Shown: piece by piece, positions 6,173 to 13,812 of the stretch
How the letters are laid out: each line of letters begins with the position of its first letter
Numbering within the stretch: position 1 is the first letter of the stretch
DNA from: Bacillota bacterium
GTDB taxonomy: Bacteria; Bacillota; Clostridia; Lachnospirales; Lachnospiraceae
Direction of reading: 5' to 3'
Length of the DNA: 22,873 nt
Assembly: GCA_023424995.1 (NCBI GenBank)
Contig: JAFADH010000080.1
Span: 1-22,873 of the forward strand
The notes under the pieces: model-generated
What the model was told of the DNA's origin: nothing
Databases searched by the model: none
The model's input: only the letters and a program-made list of their open reading frames with translations
Translations under genes and position numbers: made by a program

Positions 6173-8539
6173 TTATAACTTCATAGTTAACTGGATTCTC
6201 TTCTTGGCCAGATCCACACTCATAACCTTGACTTCCACAATATCTCCGACACTTACAACATCCAGCGGATGCTTTACGAACTTCTTATCAGACATCTGGG
6301 AGATGTGAACCAGTCCGTCCTGATGAACTCCGATATCCACAAATGCTCCGAAGTCGATGACATTGCGCACAGTCCCCTTAAGTATCATTCCTTCTGTCAG
6401 ATCCTTCATATCAAGGACGTCGGTACGAAGAATAGGCTTCGGCATCTCGTCTCTGGGGTCTCTGCCGGGCTTTTCCAGCTCCTTGATGATATCCGTCAGG
6501 GTAATCTCACCGACACCAAGCTCTTCTGCCAGCTTGTGCTTGTCCTTGATCTTCCTGCCGATGGTTATGACTTCAGTGTATGCTTCCGGAGCAGCTACTG
6601 CTGCGGCCGCCTTCCCTGCTTCTTCCTGTACAGGAATTACGCCGTTCCCCATAGCCGCTGCCAGTGCCTTGCCAAACGCTGTCTCCTGGGTCTTTACCGT
6701 GATCATCTTCTGCTTTTTCTCTTGTCTTGGTTCTGCTTTCCTGTCTGCTGCCTGTCCTTCCCGGTTCACTGCCTTTGTCCGGGCCGCCTTTGCCTGAATC
6801 TCTTTCACATCCTCCAGTGTCAGGCCAAGCTTGGACAAAAGCGCATTGGTAGCCTCATAGGATTCCGGATGCACACCGGTTGCGTCCAGGGGATTGTCCC
6901 CTCCAGGAATTCTCATAAAGCCCGCACATTGCTCGAAGGCTTTGGGTCCCAGCTTGCCGACCTTTAATAACTCATTACGGCTTCGGAAACGGCCGTTTGC
7001 TTCACGGTAGGCTACGATGTTCTTCGCAATCATCTTGTTGACGCCGGATACATGCTCCAACAGGGATACGGAGGCGGTATTCAGATCAACACCGACCTTA
7101 TTCACACAATCCTCCACCACACCGGATAATACCTCACCCAGCTTCTTCTGGTTCATATCATGCTGATATTGCCCCACACCGATGGACTGGGGATCGATCT
7201 TAACCAGCTCAGCCAGCGGATCCTGCAGTCTTCTTGCGATGGAGGCCGCACTTCTCTGACCCACATCAAAGTTAGGGAATTCCTCCGTTGCCAGCTTGCT
7301 GGCGGAATATACGGAAGCACCCGCTTCATTTACGATAATATATTTTATCGGCTTATTGATCTCCTTTAAAAGCTCCACGATTATCATCTCGGATTCTCTG
7401 GAGGCGGTACCGTTCCCTACGGATATGAGGGTAATGTTATATTTGTCTATTAATTTCTTCAATACCTGCTTGGCTTCCGTAACCTTGTTCTGGGGTGCCG
7501 TAGGGTAGATAACCACCGTATCCAGTACCTTTCCGGTACTGTCCACCACCGCCAGCTTGCATCCTGTCCGGAAGGCCGGGTCCCAGCCAAGAACCACCTG
7601 TCCGGCGATGGGAGGCTGCATCAGAAGCTGGACAAGATTCTTACCGAATACCTTGATCGCTCCGTCCTCTGCTTTCTCCGTCAGGTCGTTACGAATCTCC
7701 CGCTCGATGGCCGGTGCGATCAATCTCTTATAGCTGTCCTCGATGGCGGCTTTCAGGATATCACCTGTGAATTCATTATCCTTTACGATTACCTTCTTTT
7801 CAAGGTAACGGAGGATCCGCTCCTCCGGCGCCGCAATCTTAACCGTAAGGATCTTCTCATTCTCCCCCCGGTTGATCGCCAGAATACGGTGGCCGGCAAG
7901 CTTCCCGATGCTCTCTTCAAAATTATAATACATCTCGTAGACAGATTCCTGTTTCTCATTCTTAGCAACCGAAGTAAGAATTCCCTCCTTCATAGTAGCT
8001 TCACGGATATAGCTGCGGTGCTCCGCCTCATCGGAGATATCTTCGGCAATAATATCCATGGCACCTGCGATGGCTTCCTCCACGGTCTTTACATCCTTCT
8101 CCTCAGAGAGATATTCCTGCGCTGCATTTACTACCGGTTCTTTAATGTCCTGAGCCCATAGGATCGCTGCCAATCCGTCGAGTCCCTTCTCCTTAGCGAT
8201 AGTTGCTCTGGTCCTTCTCTTGGGGCGGTAAGGGCGATACAGATCCTCTACAACCACCAGGGTGGAAGCTGCCAATATCTGGGCGCGCAATTCTTCCGTC
8301 ATCTTGCCCTGTTCTTCTATACTGTTGAGCACCTGGACTTTCTTCTCCTCCAGGTTTCTCAGATATTGCAATCGTTCATGCAGATTACGCAGCTGCTCGT
8401 CATCCAGAGACCCGGTTGCCTCCTTACGATATCTTGCTATGAACGGAATCGTATTCCCTTCATCAATTAATTTAACCGCTGCTTCCACCTGTTCCAGGCG
8501 TATTCCCAGCTCTTCCTTAATCTGCTTTAAAATATCCAT
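6173..8539 (-). CDS. tex: Tex-family S1 RNA-binding protein
   Basis: Tex is a cytoplasmic nucleic-acid-binding protein linked to transcription and RNA turnover; its exact role is unsettled. From N to C the protein has the helical Tex N-domain, a YqgF/RuvX-like RNase H fold (GWDPAFRTGCKLAVVD), helix-hairpin-helix motifs (LLEHVSGVNKMIAKNI) and a C-terminal S1 domain (residues 717-788, ending RIQLTMKL). I start it at ATG 8539 (788 aa): the family N-terminus MDILKQIKEEL begins there and AAGG lies eight bases upstream. The frame opens 22 codons earlier without a ribosome binding site. At 788 aa it is longer than the roughly 720 usual in Bacillota because of a low-complexity Ala/Lys/Glu-rich insert at about residues 583-662, between the HhH region and the segment leading to S1. 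It is a single-gene unit. Confidence 0.94.
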   Translation of the reverse strand: MDILKQIKEELGIRLEQVEAAVKLIDEGNTIPFIARYRKEATGSLDDEQLRNLHERLQYLRNLEEKKVQVLNSIEEQGKMTEELRAQILAASTLVVVEDLYRPYRPKRRTRATIAKEKGLDGLAAILWAQDIKEPVVNAAQEYLSEEKDVKTVEEAIAGAMDIIAEDISDEAEHRSYIREATMKEGILTSVAKNEKQESVYEMYYNFEESIGKLAGHRILAINRGENEKILTVKIAAPEERILRYLEKKVIVKDNEFTGDILKAAIEDSYKRLIAPAIEREIRNDLTEKAEDGAIKVFGKNLVQLLMQPPIAGQVVLGWDPAFRTGCKLAVVDSTGKVLDTVVIYPTAPQNKVTEAKQVLKKLIDKYNITLISVGNGTASRESEMIIVELLKEINKPIKYIIVNEAGASVYSASKLATEEFPNFDVGQRSAASIARRLQDPLAELVKIDPQSIGVGQYQHDMNQKKLGEVLSGVVEDCVNKVGVDLNTASVSLLEHVSGVNKMIAKNIVAYREANGRFRSRNELLKVGKLGPKAFEQCAGFMRIPGGDNPLDATGVHPESYEATNALLSKLGLTLEDVKEIQAKAARTKAVNREGQAADRKAEPRQEKKQKMITVKTQETAFGKALAAAMGNGVIPVQEEAGKAAAAVAAPEAYTEVITIGRKIKDKHKLAEELGVGEITLTDIIKELEKPGRDPRDEMPKPILRTDVLDMKDLTEGMILKGTVRNVIDFGAFVDIGVHQDGLVHISQMSDKKFVKHPLDVVSVGDIVEVKVMSVDLAKKRIQLTMKL

Positions 8540-8637
8540 GTTGAAAACCTTACCTTTCTTCATCGCCCGTTCAATCCGGCTCAGCGTTCCGTAAATGCTG
8601 ATCACACAGGCTTCTCATATAAAAATCCATATTCTTT

Positions 8638-8666
8638 ATCATACCATCCAAACGGCTGAAACGCAA
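8638..8666 (-). promoter_or_regulatory. Extended -10 promoter for tex
   Basis: TATGAT (8638-8643) is preceded by TGG, giving an extended -10, with a weak -35 TTGCGT (8661-8666) 17 bases upstream. The start near 8631 gives a leader of about 90 nt to ATG 8539 and only about 26 nt to the outer ATG at 8605, which lacks a ribosome binding site. Confidence 0.5.
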
Positions 8667-8721
8667 CTGATTTAGGTACGGCAGGTCATCCACTGATGAT
8701 TATTGCCGAAAATAATAATAT

Positions 8722-8769
8722 AAAAACAAGGTCCTGCAAATTAACCCTACGGTAATCCACCCAGACCTT
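8722..8769 (-). terminator. Possible weak terminator downstream of lysC
   Basis: AAGGTC and GACCTT (8764-8769 and 8728-8733) can pair around a 30-base loop and are followed on the minus strand by GTTTTTA. The long loop makes it weak. The rest of 8606-8930 is AT-rich and holds only the tex promoter; no other terminator for lysC is evident within it. Confidence 0.35.
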
Positions 8770-8930
8770 ATTCCTTCTATATCAACTTAATATATTGCAA
8801 AATCAAAAAGTTACTCCTCTAGCCGGAATGCAGGCTGAAACAGCTGTACAAAACCGGTTTGAAACACAAATTTAATATATCTGCTTTATTATGCTTCCGA
8901 ATTAATTATCCGTAAGATTGATATTATCCG

Positions 8931-10145
8931 TTACGATAATGCCAGCAGGAACTTATCATGTACCGCATTCATGGCCTGCTCCACGCTGGCTTCGTCAATC
9001 AGGACGGTTACCCTGATTTCAGAGGTGGAGATCATCTTGATGTTAATTCCCACATCATACAGAGCTTCAAACATCTTGGAGGCCACCCCGGAATTGGACA
9101 TCATGCCGGCTCCGACGATGGATATCTTGGCCACATCCTTCTCCACATCGATCTTCTGGCATTTTAAGCTGCCGCCCCTATGCTTCTCAAGAACCGCTAC
9201 CGCTCCCTCCAGATCATCTTCCTTTACGGTAAAGCTGATGTCCTTGGTTCCGTCCCTGCCTACGGACTGAAGTATGATATCCACGTTAATCTCGGCACTT
9301 GCCAGGTGATTGAATAATTTAAACGCCACTCCCGGCTGGTCCTCTAACCCGATTACGGCAATACGCGCGGTATTCTTGTCACATGCTACGCCGCTGACAA
9401 GCATTTTCTCCATCCTAACTTCCTCCTTAACAATCGTACCCTCAGATAAATTCAAACTGGAACGGACGACTAATTGAACCCCATATTTTTTTGCCATCTC
9501 AACGGAACGGTTATGCAATACGCCCGCACCCAGGGAAGCCAGCTCCAGCATCTCATCATAGGTTATCTCCTCCAGTTTTCTGGCATTCTTCACTATCCTG
9601 GGATCAGCGGTGTATACACCGTCCACATCCGTGTAGATCTCACAGGCATCCGCATGCAATGCCGACGCCAGAGCAACTGCCGTAGTATCGGAGCCTCCTC
9701 TGCCCAGTGTGGTATAGTCATCGAATTTGTTCACTCCCTGAAAGCCGGTGACCAGGACAACTCTCCGATTGGCTAATTCATTGCGTATTCGTTCCGAGTC
9801 GATACGCTTTAGCCGTGCATTACCGTAAGTGGAAGTCGTATGCATCGCCACCTGATAGGCATTTAAAGATACCGCAGGAACTCCCAGGGTGTCCAGGGCC
9901 ATGGCCATTAAGGCAACGGATACCTGCTCGCCGGTTACCAACAGCATATCCACCTCCCTTTTTGACGGGTTCGGATTGATGTCTCTGGCCTGTTCCAGCA
10001 ATAGATCCGTCTGTTTGCCCATGGCAGATAATATCACCATCACTTCATTGCCTCTCTTATACTCCTCGGCAATTCTTCCGGCCACATTGAAGATTCTCTC
10101 TTTATTACCTACGGATGTTCCGCCGAATTTCTTAACTATTAGCAT
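8931..10145 (-). CDS. lysC: Aspartate kinase
   Basis: Aspartate kinase phosphorylates aspartate, the first step toward lysine, threonine, methionine and isoleucine. The 404-residue protein opens MLIVKKFGGTSVGN, with the kinase motif KFGGTS at residues 6-11. It continues with TLGRGGSDTTAVALA and TDVDGVYTADPR of the amino acid kinase fold and ends in two ACT domains (about residues 250-325 and 333-404), so allosteric feedback by an end product is expected. Which amino acid inhibits it cannot be read here. I chose ATG 10145, five bases after GGAGG; the frame opens 11 codons earlier. It overlaps the end of the ApgM-like gene by 14 bp, so the two are translationally coupled. There is no riboswitch in front of it. 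It is a monofunctional kinase, not fused to homoserine dehydrogenase. Confidence 0.95.
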   Translation of the reverse strand: MLIVKKFGGTSVGNKERIFNVAGRIAEEYKRGNEVMVILSAMGKQTDLLLEQARDINPNPSKREVDMLLVTGEQVSVALMAMALDTLGVPAVSLNAYQVAMHTTSTYGNARLKRIDSERIRNELANRRVVLVTGFQGVNKFDDYTTLGRGGSDTTAVALASALHADACEIYTDVDGVYTADPRIVKNARKLEEITYDEMLELASLGAGVLHNRSVEMAKKYGVQLVVRSSLNLSEGTIVKEEVRMEKMLVSGVACDKNTARIAVIGLEDQPGVAFKLFNHLASAEINVDIILQSVGRDGTKDISFTVKEDDLEGAVAVLEKHRGGSLKCQKIDVEKDVAKISIVGAGMMSNSGVASKMFEALYDVGINIKMISTSEIRVTVLIDEASVEQAMNAVHDKFLLALS

Positions 10146-11370
10146 AACCGCCTCCTGCATAGGACATCTGTTTTGCAAATAATCTATCTATTACAGTATA
10201 TCCTTCCACCACTACATTGCCACTCTTTTTTGCTTCTTCCTCGTTATATTTCCAGGTATGCTTCTGCTTATCGGTACTGTCATACAGAAGGTAAGGCACC
10301 GGGTCGCTGGTATGGGTACGGCACCGGATGGGTGTGGGATGATCCGGCATGACAAGCATCCGGTAATCCGCACCTGCCTTCTCCATCTCCTCCATAACCA
10401 CCCTGATTACTCTCCGGTCCAGGTACTCTATGGATTTCACCTTATTCCCGATATTGCCCTGGTGCCCCATCTCATCCGGAGCCTCCACATGGATATAGGC
10501 AAAGTCATAGTTATCTTCCAGGAGCACCTTAACTGCTGCCAGGGCTTTCCCCTCATAATTGGTATGAAGAGTTCCATCCGCACCGGGCACCTCGATCACC
10601 TTCATGCCTGTTCCCACAGCAATTCCTTTTAACAGATCCACAGCGGAAATCATGGCTCCCTTTCGATGTGTCTTCTCTTCAAAGGAGGTCAGGGCAGGTC
10701 TGGTGCCGGCGCCCCAGAACCAGAGGGAATTGGCCTTATTCAGGCCCTTTGCCTTTCTTGCTTCATTCAGAGGGTGGCGGTTTAAGATATCATAGCTCTT
10801 TTTCATCATGCGGCGCAGATCGGCTTCCATCGGCAGATATCCGCCGATGGCCCTTCCCAGGATATCATGGGGCTGCGTAAGCTCTGCCGCTTCACCCTTA
10901 TCCCATATGGTCAGATGACGGTAGCTGGTTCCCACATAGAATTTATAGGTATCATTCTGTAATTCCTTTTTCACGGCATCAATCAATACCGCTGCATCCT
11001 CCGTGGAGATCTCACCGGAGCTATGGTCCACGATCGTCTGCTCCTCATAGGGCTTATCCTCTTCCGTCAGAGTAACGATATTGCAGCGAAGGGCAATGTC
11101 CGTCTCCTTCATATGTACACCGATGCTGAGTGCTTCCAGGGGAGATCGTCCGGAATAATAGAGCTTTGGGTTGTATCCCAGGACTGCCAGATTTGCCGTA
11201 TCGCTTCCGGGCTTCATACCCTCCGGTATCGTATGCGCAAGACCAATTTCCGATAACCCCGCAAGCAGATCCAGCTGAGGCGTAGCTGCGGCCATGAGGG
11301 GGGTCCTATTCCCAAGTGCGGCTAAGGGTTCATCCGCCATTCCGTCACCCAGAACAACAATATACTTCAT
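10132..11370 (-). CDS. ApgM-like phosphoglycerate mutase; candidate homoserine kinase
   Basis: A 412-residue member of the alkaline phosphatase superfamily, close to archaeal-type cofactor-independent phosphoglycerate mutase (ApgM). Metal and active-site motifs are intact: G-D9-G-M-A-D13, PGS56DTANLAVLGYNP with the phospho-acceptor serine, EAPDEMGHQG, and MPDHPTP. Family knowledge: one branch of this family (I recall TIGR02535, proposed homoserine kinase) is encoded with threonine genes and is thought to replace ThrB. Here it sits between homoserine dehydrogenase and aspartate kinase and overlaps lysC by 14 bp, which favours that role over glycolysis. Motifs alone do not separate the two. The ATG at 11370 follows AAAGGA by about nine bases. 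Orthologues are commonly labelled phosphoglycerate mutase. Confidence 0.88.
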   Translation of the reverse strand: MKYIVVLGDGMADEPLAALGNRTPLMAAATPQLDLLAGLSEIGLAHTIPEGMKPGSDTANLAVLGYNPKLYYSGRSPLEALSIGVHMKETDIALRCNIVTLTEEDKPYEEQTIVDHSSGEISTEDAAVLIDAVKKELQNDTYKFYVGTSYRHLTIWDKGEAAELTQPHDILGRAIGGYLPMEADLRRMMKKSYDILNRHPLNEARKAKGLNKANSLWFWGAGTRPALTSFEEKTHRKGAMISAVDLLKGIAVGTGMKVIEVPGADGTLHTNYEGKALAAVKVLLEDNYDFAYIHVEAPDEMGHQGNIGNKVKSIEYLDRRVIRVVMEEMEKAGADYRMLVMPDHPTPIRCRTHTSDPVPYLLYDSTDKQKHTWKYNEEEAKKSGNVVVEGYTVIDRLFAKQMSYAGGGYANS

Positions 11371-11374
11371 TATA

Positions 11375-11542
11375 TCAAATCCTTTCCCTTCCTATGTCGG
11401 CTGAATATAAGCCAATGCTGATATGTATATGCCAATATGCCCTCCTGCGCGGAACGACGTCCGGCAGGCGATATATCCTGACAATAATGATGATATTTAG
11501 CATCCGCCCCAGTACTCCGTTAAGGCGGATGCTAAATATCAT
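11375..11542 (-). CDS. Possible small Ile/Arg-rich ORF in the hom-apgM spacer (doubtful)
   Basis: A 55-codon frame starts at ATG 11542, six bases after AGGAGAG (11549-11555), and ends four bases before the ApgM-like start, a spacing that would suit translational coupling. The peptide has 12 isoleucines (including four in a row at residues 17-20) and nine arginines, and matches no family I know. The first 19 codons are made of the large inverted repeat at 11488-11544, so the composition may simply reflect that repeat. The same frame is open back to 11680 but has no ribosome binding site there. It may be a leader peptide, a decayed gene or chance. Confidence 0.25.
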   Translation of the reverse strand: MIFSIRLNGVLGRMLNIIIIVRIYRLPDVVPRRRAYWHIHISIGLYSADIGRERI

Positions 11543-11544
11543 CA
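11488..11544. repeat. Perfect 21-bp inverted repeat with 15-base loop
   Basis: The arms 11488-11508 and 11524-11544 are exact reverse complements over 21 bases (core AGCATCCGCC / GGCGGATGCT), separated by 15 bases. Neither side has a T-tract, so it does not look like an intrinsic terminator. It lies in the 314-bp spacer between hom and the ApgM-like gene. In the transcript it would form a very stable hairpin that RNase III could cut, or it may be a remnant of a palindromic mobile repeat. Confidence 0.9.
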
Positions 11545-11573
11545 AGTTCTCTCCTGATTGCTCCGACACACCG

Positions 11574-11617
11574 TTCACCGGACTGCCGGAATTATGAAAC
11601 GTCCGGTTTCCGGTGAA
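11574..11617. repeat. Nested inverted repeat upstream of the 21-bp palindrome
   Basis: TTCACCGGA (11574-11582) and TCCGGTGAA (11609-11617) are exact inverted copies, and inside them GCCGGA pairs with TCCGGT around an 11-base loop. No T-tract follows. With the 11488-11544 repeat it makes most of the hom-apgM spacer foldable. The remaining flanks (11371-11487 and 11618-11684) show no other feature beyond the ApgM-like ribosome binding site. Confidence 0.75.
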
Positions 11618-11684
11618 TGATGTGATATTCCCGGTATTTAAAAACCCGGTCTCTTCTCTATTATAAGGAGAAGCTTTCATCCTG

Positions 11685-12902
11685 TTAAAATCTTACCCGG
11701 ATTACATTAAGAACCCCGCTCAAGGCTTCCTTCTTTTCCTTCAGCTCCTGCTCCGTAATATTGGAGGTTATGAAGGCATATTCATCGGCAATGCCCTCGG
11801 CAGCAACCTCCTCCACTTCGCCGAAGAGCCCGGCTGCCTCTTCCTTCCGCTTGGCGGCATCCCCTTTAAGCCGGAGGAAGAATCTGTGCTTCACCTTGTT
11901 AATATCCGTAAGCTCAAGCTTTTTACTGCTCCACATGGTCCATATATTCTTGCCGAGATGCTTTGCCGCATCCACCACATCCGCGACCACCGCACTGGCG
12001 GTGGGTAATTTACCGGCTCCGCTTCCGTAGAACATCACGTCGCCCAGAACATTGCCTTTGACGAAGATCCCGTTGAATACGTCATTTACACTGTAAAGGG
12101 GGTGGTTCGCCTTGATCATCACCGGCGCCACCATGGCATATACCTTATCGTTCTCACGGATGCTGGAGGCGAATAATTTGATTCTTGCCTCCATGGCCCT
12201 GGCATAGCTTATGTCCCTGGCCGTGATCCCTGTGATCCCTTCCGTATGGATATCCTCAAAATCAACCTGCATACCGAAGGCGAGAGAGGATAATATGGCT
12301 ATCTTTCTGCAGGCATCATGTCCCTCCACATCCGCCGCGGGATTGCGCTCTGCAAATCCAAGCTTCTGGGCTTCCGCCAATGCCGTTTCAAAATCCAGGC
12401 CTTCCTCGCTCATTTTGGATAGGATATAATTGGTGGTCCCGTTCAGGATCCCTGTAATCTCAACAATTTCATCCGCAGTCAGTGATTGGTTGAGAGGCCG
12501 GATAATCGGAATACCGCCCCCCACGCTTGCTTCAAACAGGAAATTCAGGCTGCTTTCCTTGGCTATATTCAATAACTCCGCACCGTGCTTTGCTACCAGC
12601 TCCTTGTTGGAGGTAACCACACTCTTGCCTTTCAGCAGTGCAGTCTTTACAAAGGTATAGGCAGGCTCCACTCCGCCCATATGCTCACATACAATCTTAA
12701 TCTCAGGATCTTCCAGAATAATGTTAATATCATGTACGATCTTATCCCTGATCGGATCTCCTGGGAAATCCCTCAGATCAAGGATGTATTTGACATTAAT
12801 CTGGTCTCCGGCTCTTTTCTTGATGCTCTCACCGTTTAGCCTCAGTACCTCTACTACACCGGATCCTATGGTGCCGTATCCTAAGACTGCTATGTTTATC
12901 AT
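11685..12902 (-). CDS. hom: Homoserine dehydrogenase
   Basis: Reduces aspartate semialdehyde to homoserine with NAD(P)H, the branch point to threonine and methionine. The 405-residue protein has an N-terminal Rossmann motif G8-Y-G-T-I-G13, the family signature GILNGTTNYIL, the EGHDACRK catalytic-region motif, and the conserved GSGAGKLPTASAVVADV segment. It ends in a C-terminal ACT domain (about residues 330-405), so end-product feedback is likely. The ATG at 12902 follows GGAGG by seven bases. It lies 58 bp after the HTH-ACT gene and 314 bp before the ApgM-like gene. thrC and asd are not in this window. Confidence 0.96.
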   Translation of the reverse strand: MINIAVLGYGTIGSGVVEVLRLNGESIKKRAGDQINVKYILDLRDFPGDPIRDKIVHDINIILEDPEIKIVCEHMGGVEPAYTFVKTALLKGKSVVTSNKELVAKHGAELLNIAKESSLNFLFEASVGGGIPIIRPLNQSLTADEIVEITGILNGTTNYILSKMSEEGLDFETALAEAQKLGFAERNPAADVEGHDACRKIAILSSLAFGMQVDFEDIHTEGITGITARDISYARAMEARIKLFASSIRENDKVYAMVAPVMIKANHPLYSVNDVFNGIFVKGNVLGDVMFYGSGAGKLPTASAVVADVVDAAKHLGKNIWTMWSSKKLELTDINKVKHRFFLRLKGDAAKRKEEAAGLFGEVEEVAAEGIADEYAFITSNITEQELKEKKEALSGVLNVIRVRF

Positions 12903-12960
12903 TGCTGCTCCTCCATTTCCTGCGGTAACAAATCAAATATCTGTTATGTCATGTATAATC

Positions 12961-13401
12961 TTATTCTCTGGATACCAGCTTCACATAATGAATTCCTTCC
13001 ATGGCTTCAATCGCGTCCATCAGACTGGCGGTATTGTCCGTCTGAGGAAGAATCTCAATACTCAAGGTCAGCAATGCGATTCCATTCACCGGTATACTCT
13101 GATGTATTGTAAGAATATTGGCCTCACTCTTGGCTACCTGGCTTAATACCTTGGATAAAAGCCCCGGTCTGTCGTCCATCTGAAGCATGAAGGTAATGGT
13201 CCTGCCTCTGGTATTCTCATAAAACGGAAAGATATCATCCCGATACTTGTAAAAGGAACTTCTGCTGATCTGGGCTGCTTCCGTTGCCTCCTGAACTGTC
13301 ATAACACGCTCCGAATCAAGAAGACGCTTGGCTTCTACTACCTTTAGCAGTACTTCCGGTACCGCTTTTTTCTTAACTATAAAATATTGATCATCATTCA
13401 T
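12961..13401 (-). CDS. HTH-ACT domain protein (UPF0735 / PheB-like)
   Basis: A 146-residue cytoplasmic protein with an N-terminal helical part containing a helix-turn-helix-like segment (TVQEATEAAQISRSSFYKY, about residues 36-54) and a C-terminal ACT domain starting at TITFMLQMDDRPGLLSKVL. ACT domains bind amino acids, so this is probably an amino-acid-responsive regulator or an accessory protein. The family is often annotated UPF0735 or PheB, and no biochemical role is firmly known to me. I start it at ATG 13401, nine bases after GGAGG; the frame opens at a GTG at 13473 with no such signal. It is the first gene ahead of hom, so sensing threonine or another aspartate-family end product is a reasonable inference. 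Confidence 0.88.
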   Translation of the reverse strand: MNDDQYFIVKKKAVPEVLLKVVEAKRLLDSERVMTVQEATEAAQISRSSFYKYRDDIFPFYENTRGRTITFMLQMDDRPGLLSKVLSQVAKSEANILTIHQSIPVNGIALLTLSIEILPQTDNTASLMDAIEAMEGIHYVKLVSRE

Positions 13402-13494
13402 TTTTAAGCACCTCCTGCGGTAGTAAGGCAAGCTCCCGTACTCAAAACGACCGTTTGTATGTACCACAAACACAATTGTCTTTCTTAGGAAGAT

Positions 13495-13523
13495 ATACTA
13501 CCATATATTTATTCATATTGCAA
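13495..13523 (-). promoter_or_regulatory. Candidate sigma-A promoter of the HTH-ACT/hom operon
   Basis: -35 TTGCAA (13518-13523) and extended -10 TGG TAGTAT (13495-13500) are 17 bases apart. Transcription would start near 13488, leaving a leader of about 87 nt to ATG 13401. A second possible extended -10, TGG TAAAAT, lies about 40 bp further upstream. Confidence 0.5.
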
Positions 13524-13750
13524 TAACATTTTACCATGTTCAAATGAAAAAGAAAATCTTTGTTACAAATGCTTGAAACATGTGAATAAATGCTGATTAT
13601 TTTGTATAATTATTAAATCTTGTCTTTTCCTCGCACACAAACACTCCATAATCCTTTGGTATTTTAAGCAGAATCCCCCCCTTTTTCTTTAATATACGCC
13701 TTACATATCCTTAGCTTTATTATATTATACTATAACGGAACTTTCTACCA
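13524..13750. other. AT-rich spacer, no gene seen
   Basis: Between the HTH-ACT promoter and the ABC-transporter terminator the sequence is AT-rich with one run of seven C (about 13674-13680). I find no riboswitch, tRNA or convincing ORF. No T-box specifier domain is recognisable, so the aspartate-family operon has no visible RNA control here. Confidence 0.5.
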
Positions 13751-13799
13751 TTTATATAGAACAAGGACGGCTTGAATAACCGTCCTTGTTCTATATAAA
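13751..13799 (-). terminator. Perfect 20-bp stem-loop after the ABC transporter
   Basis: Arms 13751-13770 and 13780-13799 are exact reverse complements (core ACAAGGACGG / CCGTCCTTGT) around a 9-base loop, starting 13 bp after the ATPase stop. The 3' side is TTCTATATAAA rather than a pure T-run, so it is a terminator by position and stem strength more than by its tail. It could also work from the opposite strand. Confidence 0.75.
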
Positions 13800-13812
13800 T
13801 ATCTCAGATAAT

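Noticed and set aside
6269..6967. A 232-codon plus-strand ORF opposite tex
   Set aside because: Lies wholly antisense to a well-identified gene, shows no ribosome binding site or family motif, and is rich in Cys, Leu and Arg as expected for a shadow frame.
8606..8930. A riboswitch or small RNA in the tex-lysC spacer
   Set aside because: No lysine, SAM or T-box core is recognisable, and lysC is transcribed toward this spacer, so it is a 3' region, not a leader.
11375..11680. The full 101-codon frame across the hom-apgM spacer
   Set aside because: No ribosome binding site before its first ATG and it reads through both inverted repeats; only the inner start at 11542 has initiation signals, and that is listed as doubtful.
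13563..13649. A 28-codon minus-strand ORF in the spacer before the HTH-ACT gene
   Set aside because: Only AAAGG three bases before the ATG, Cys/His content without a spaced motif, no promoter, and AT-rich context; chance is more likely.
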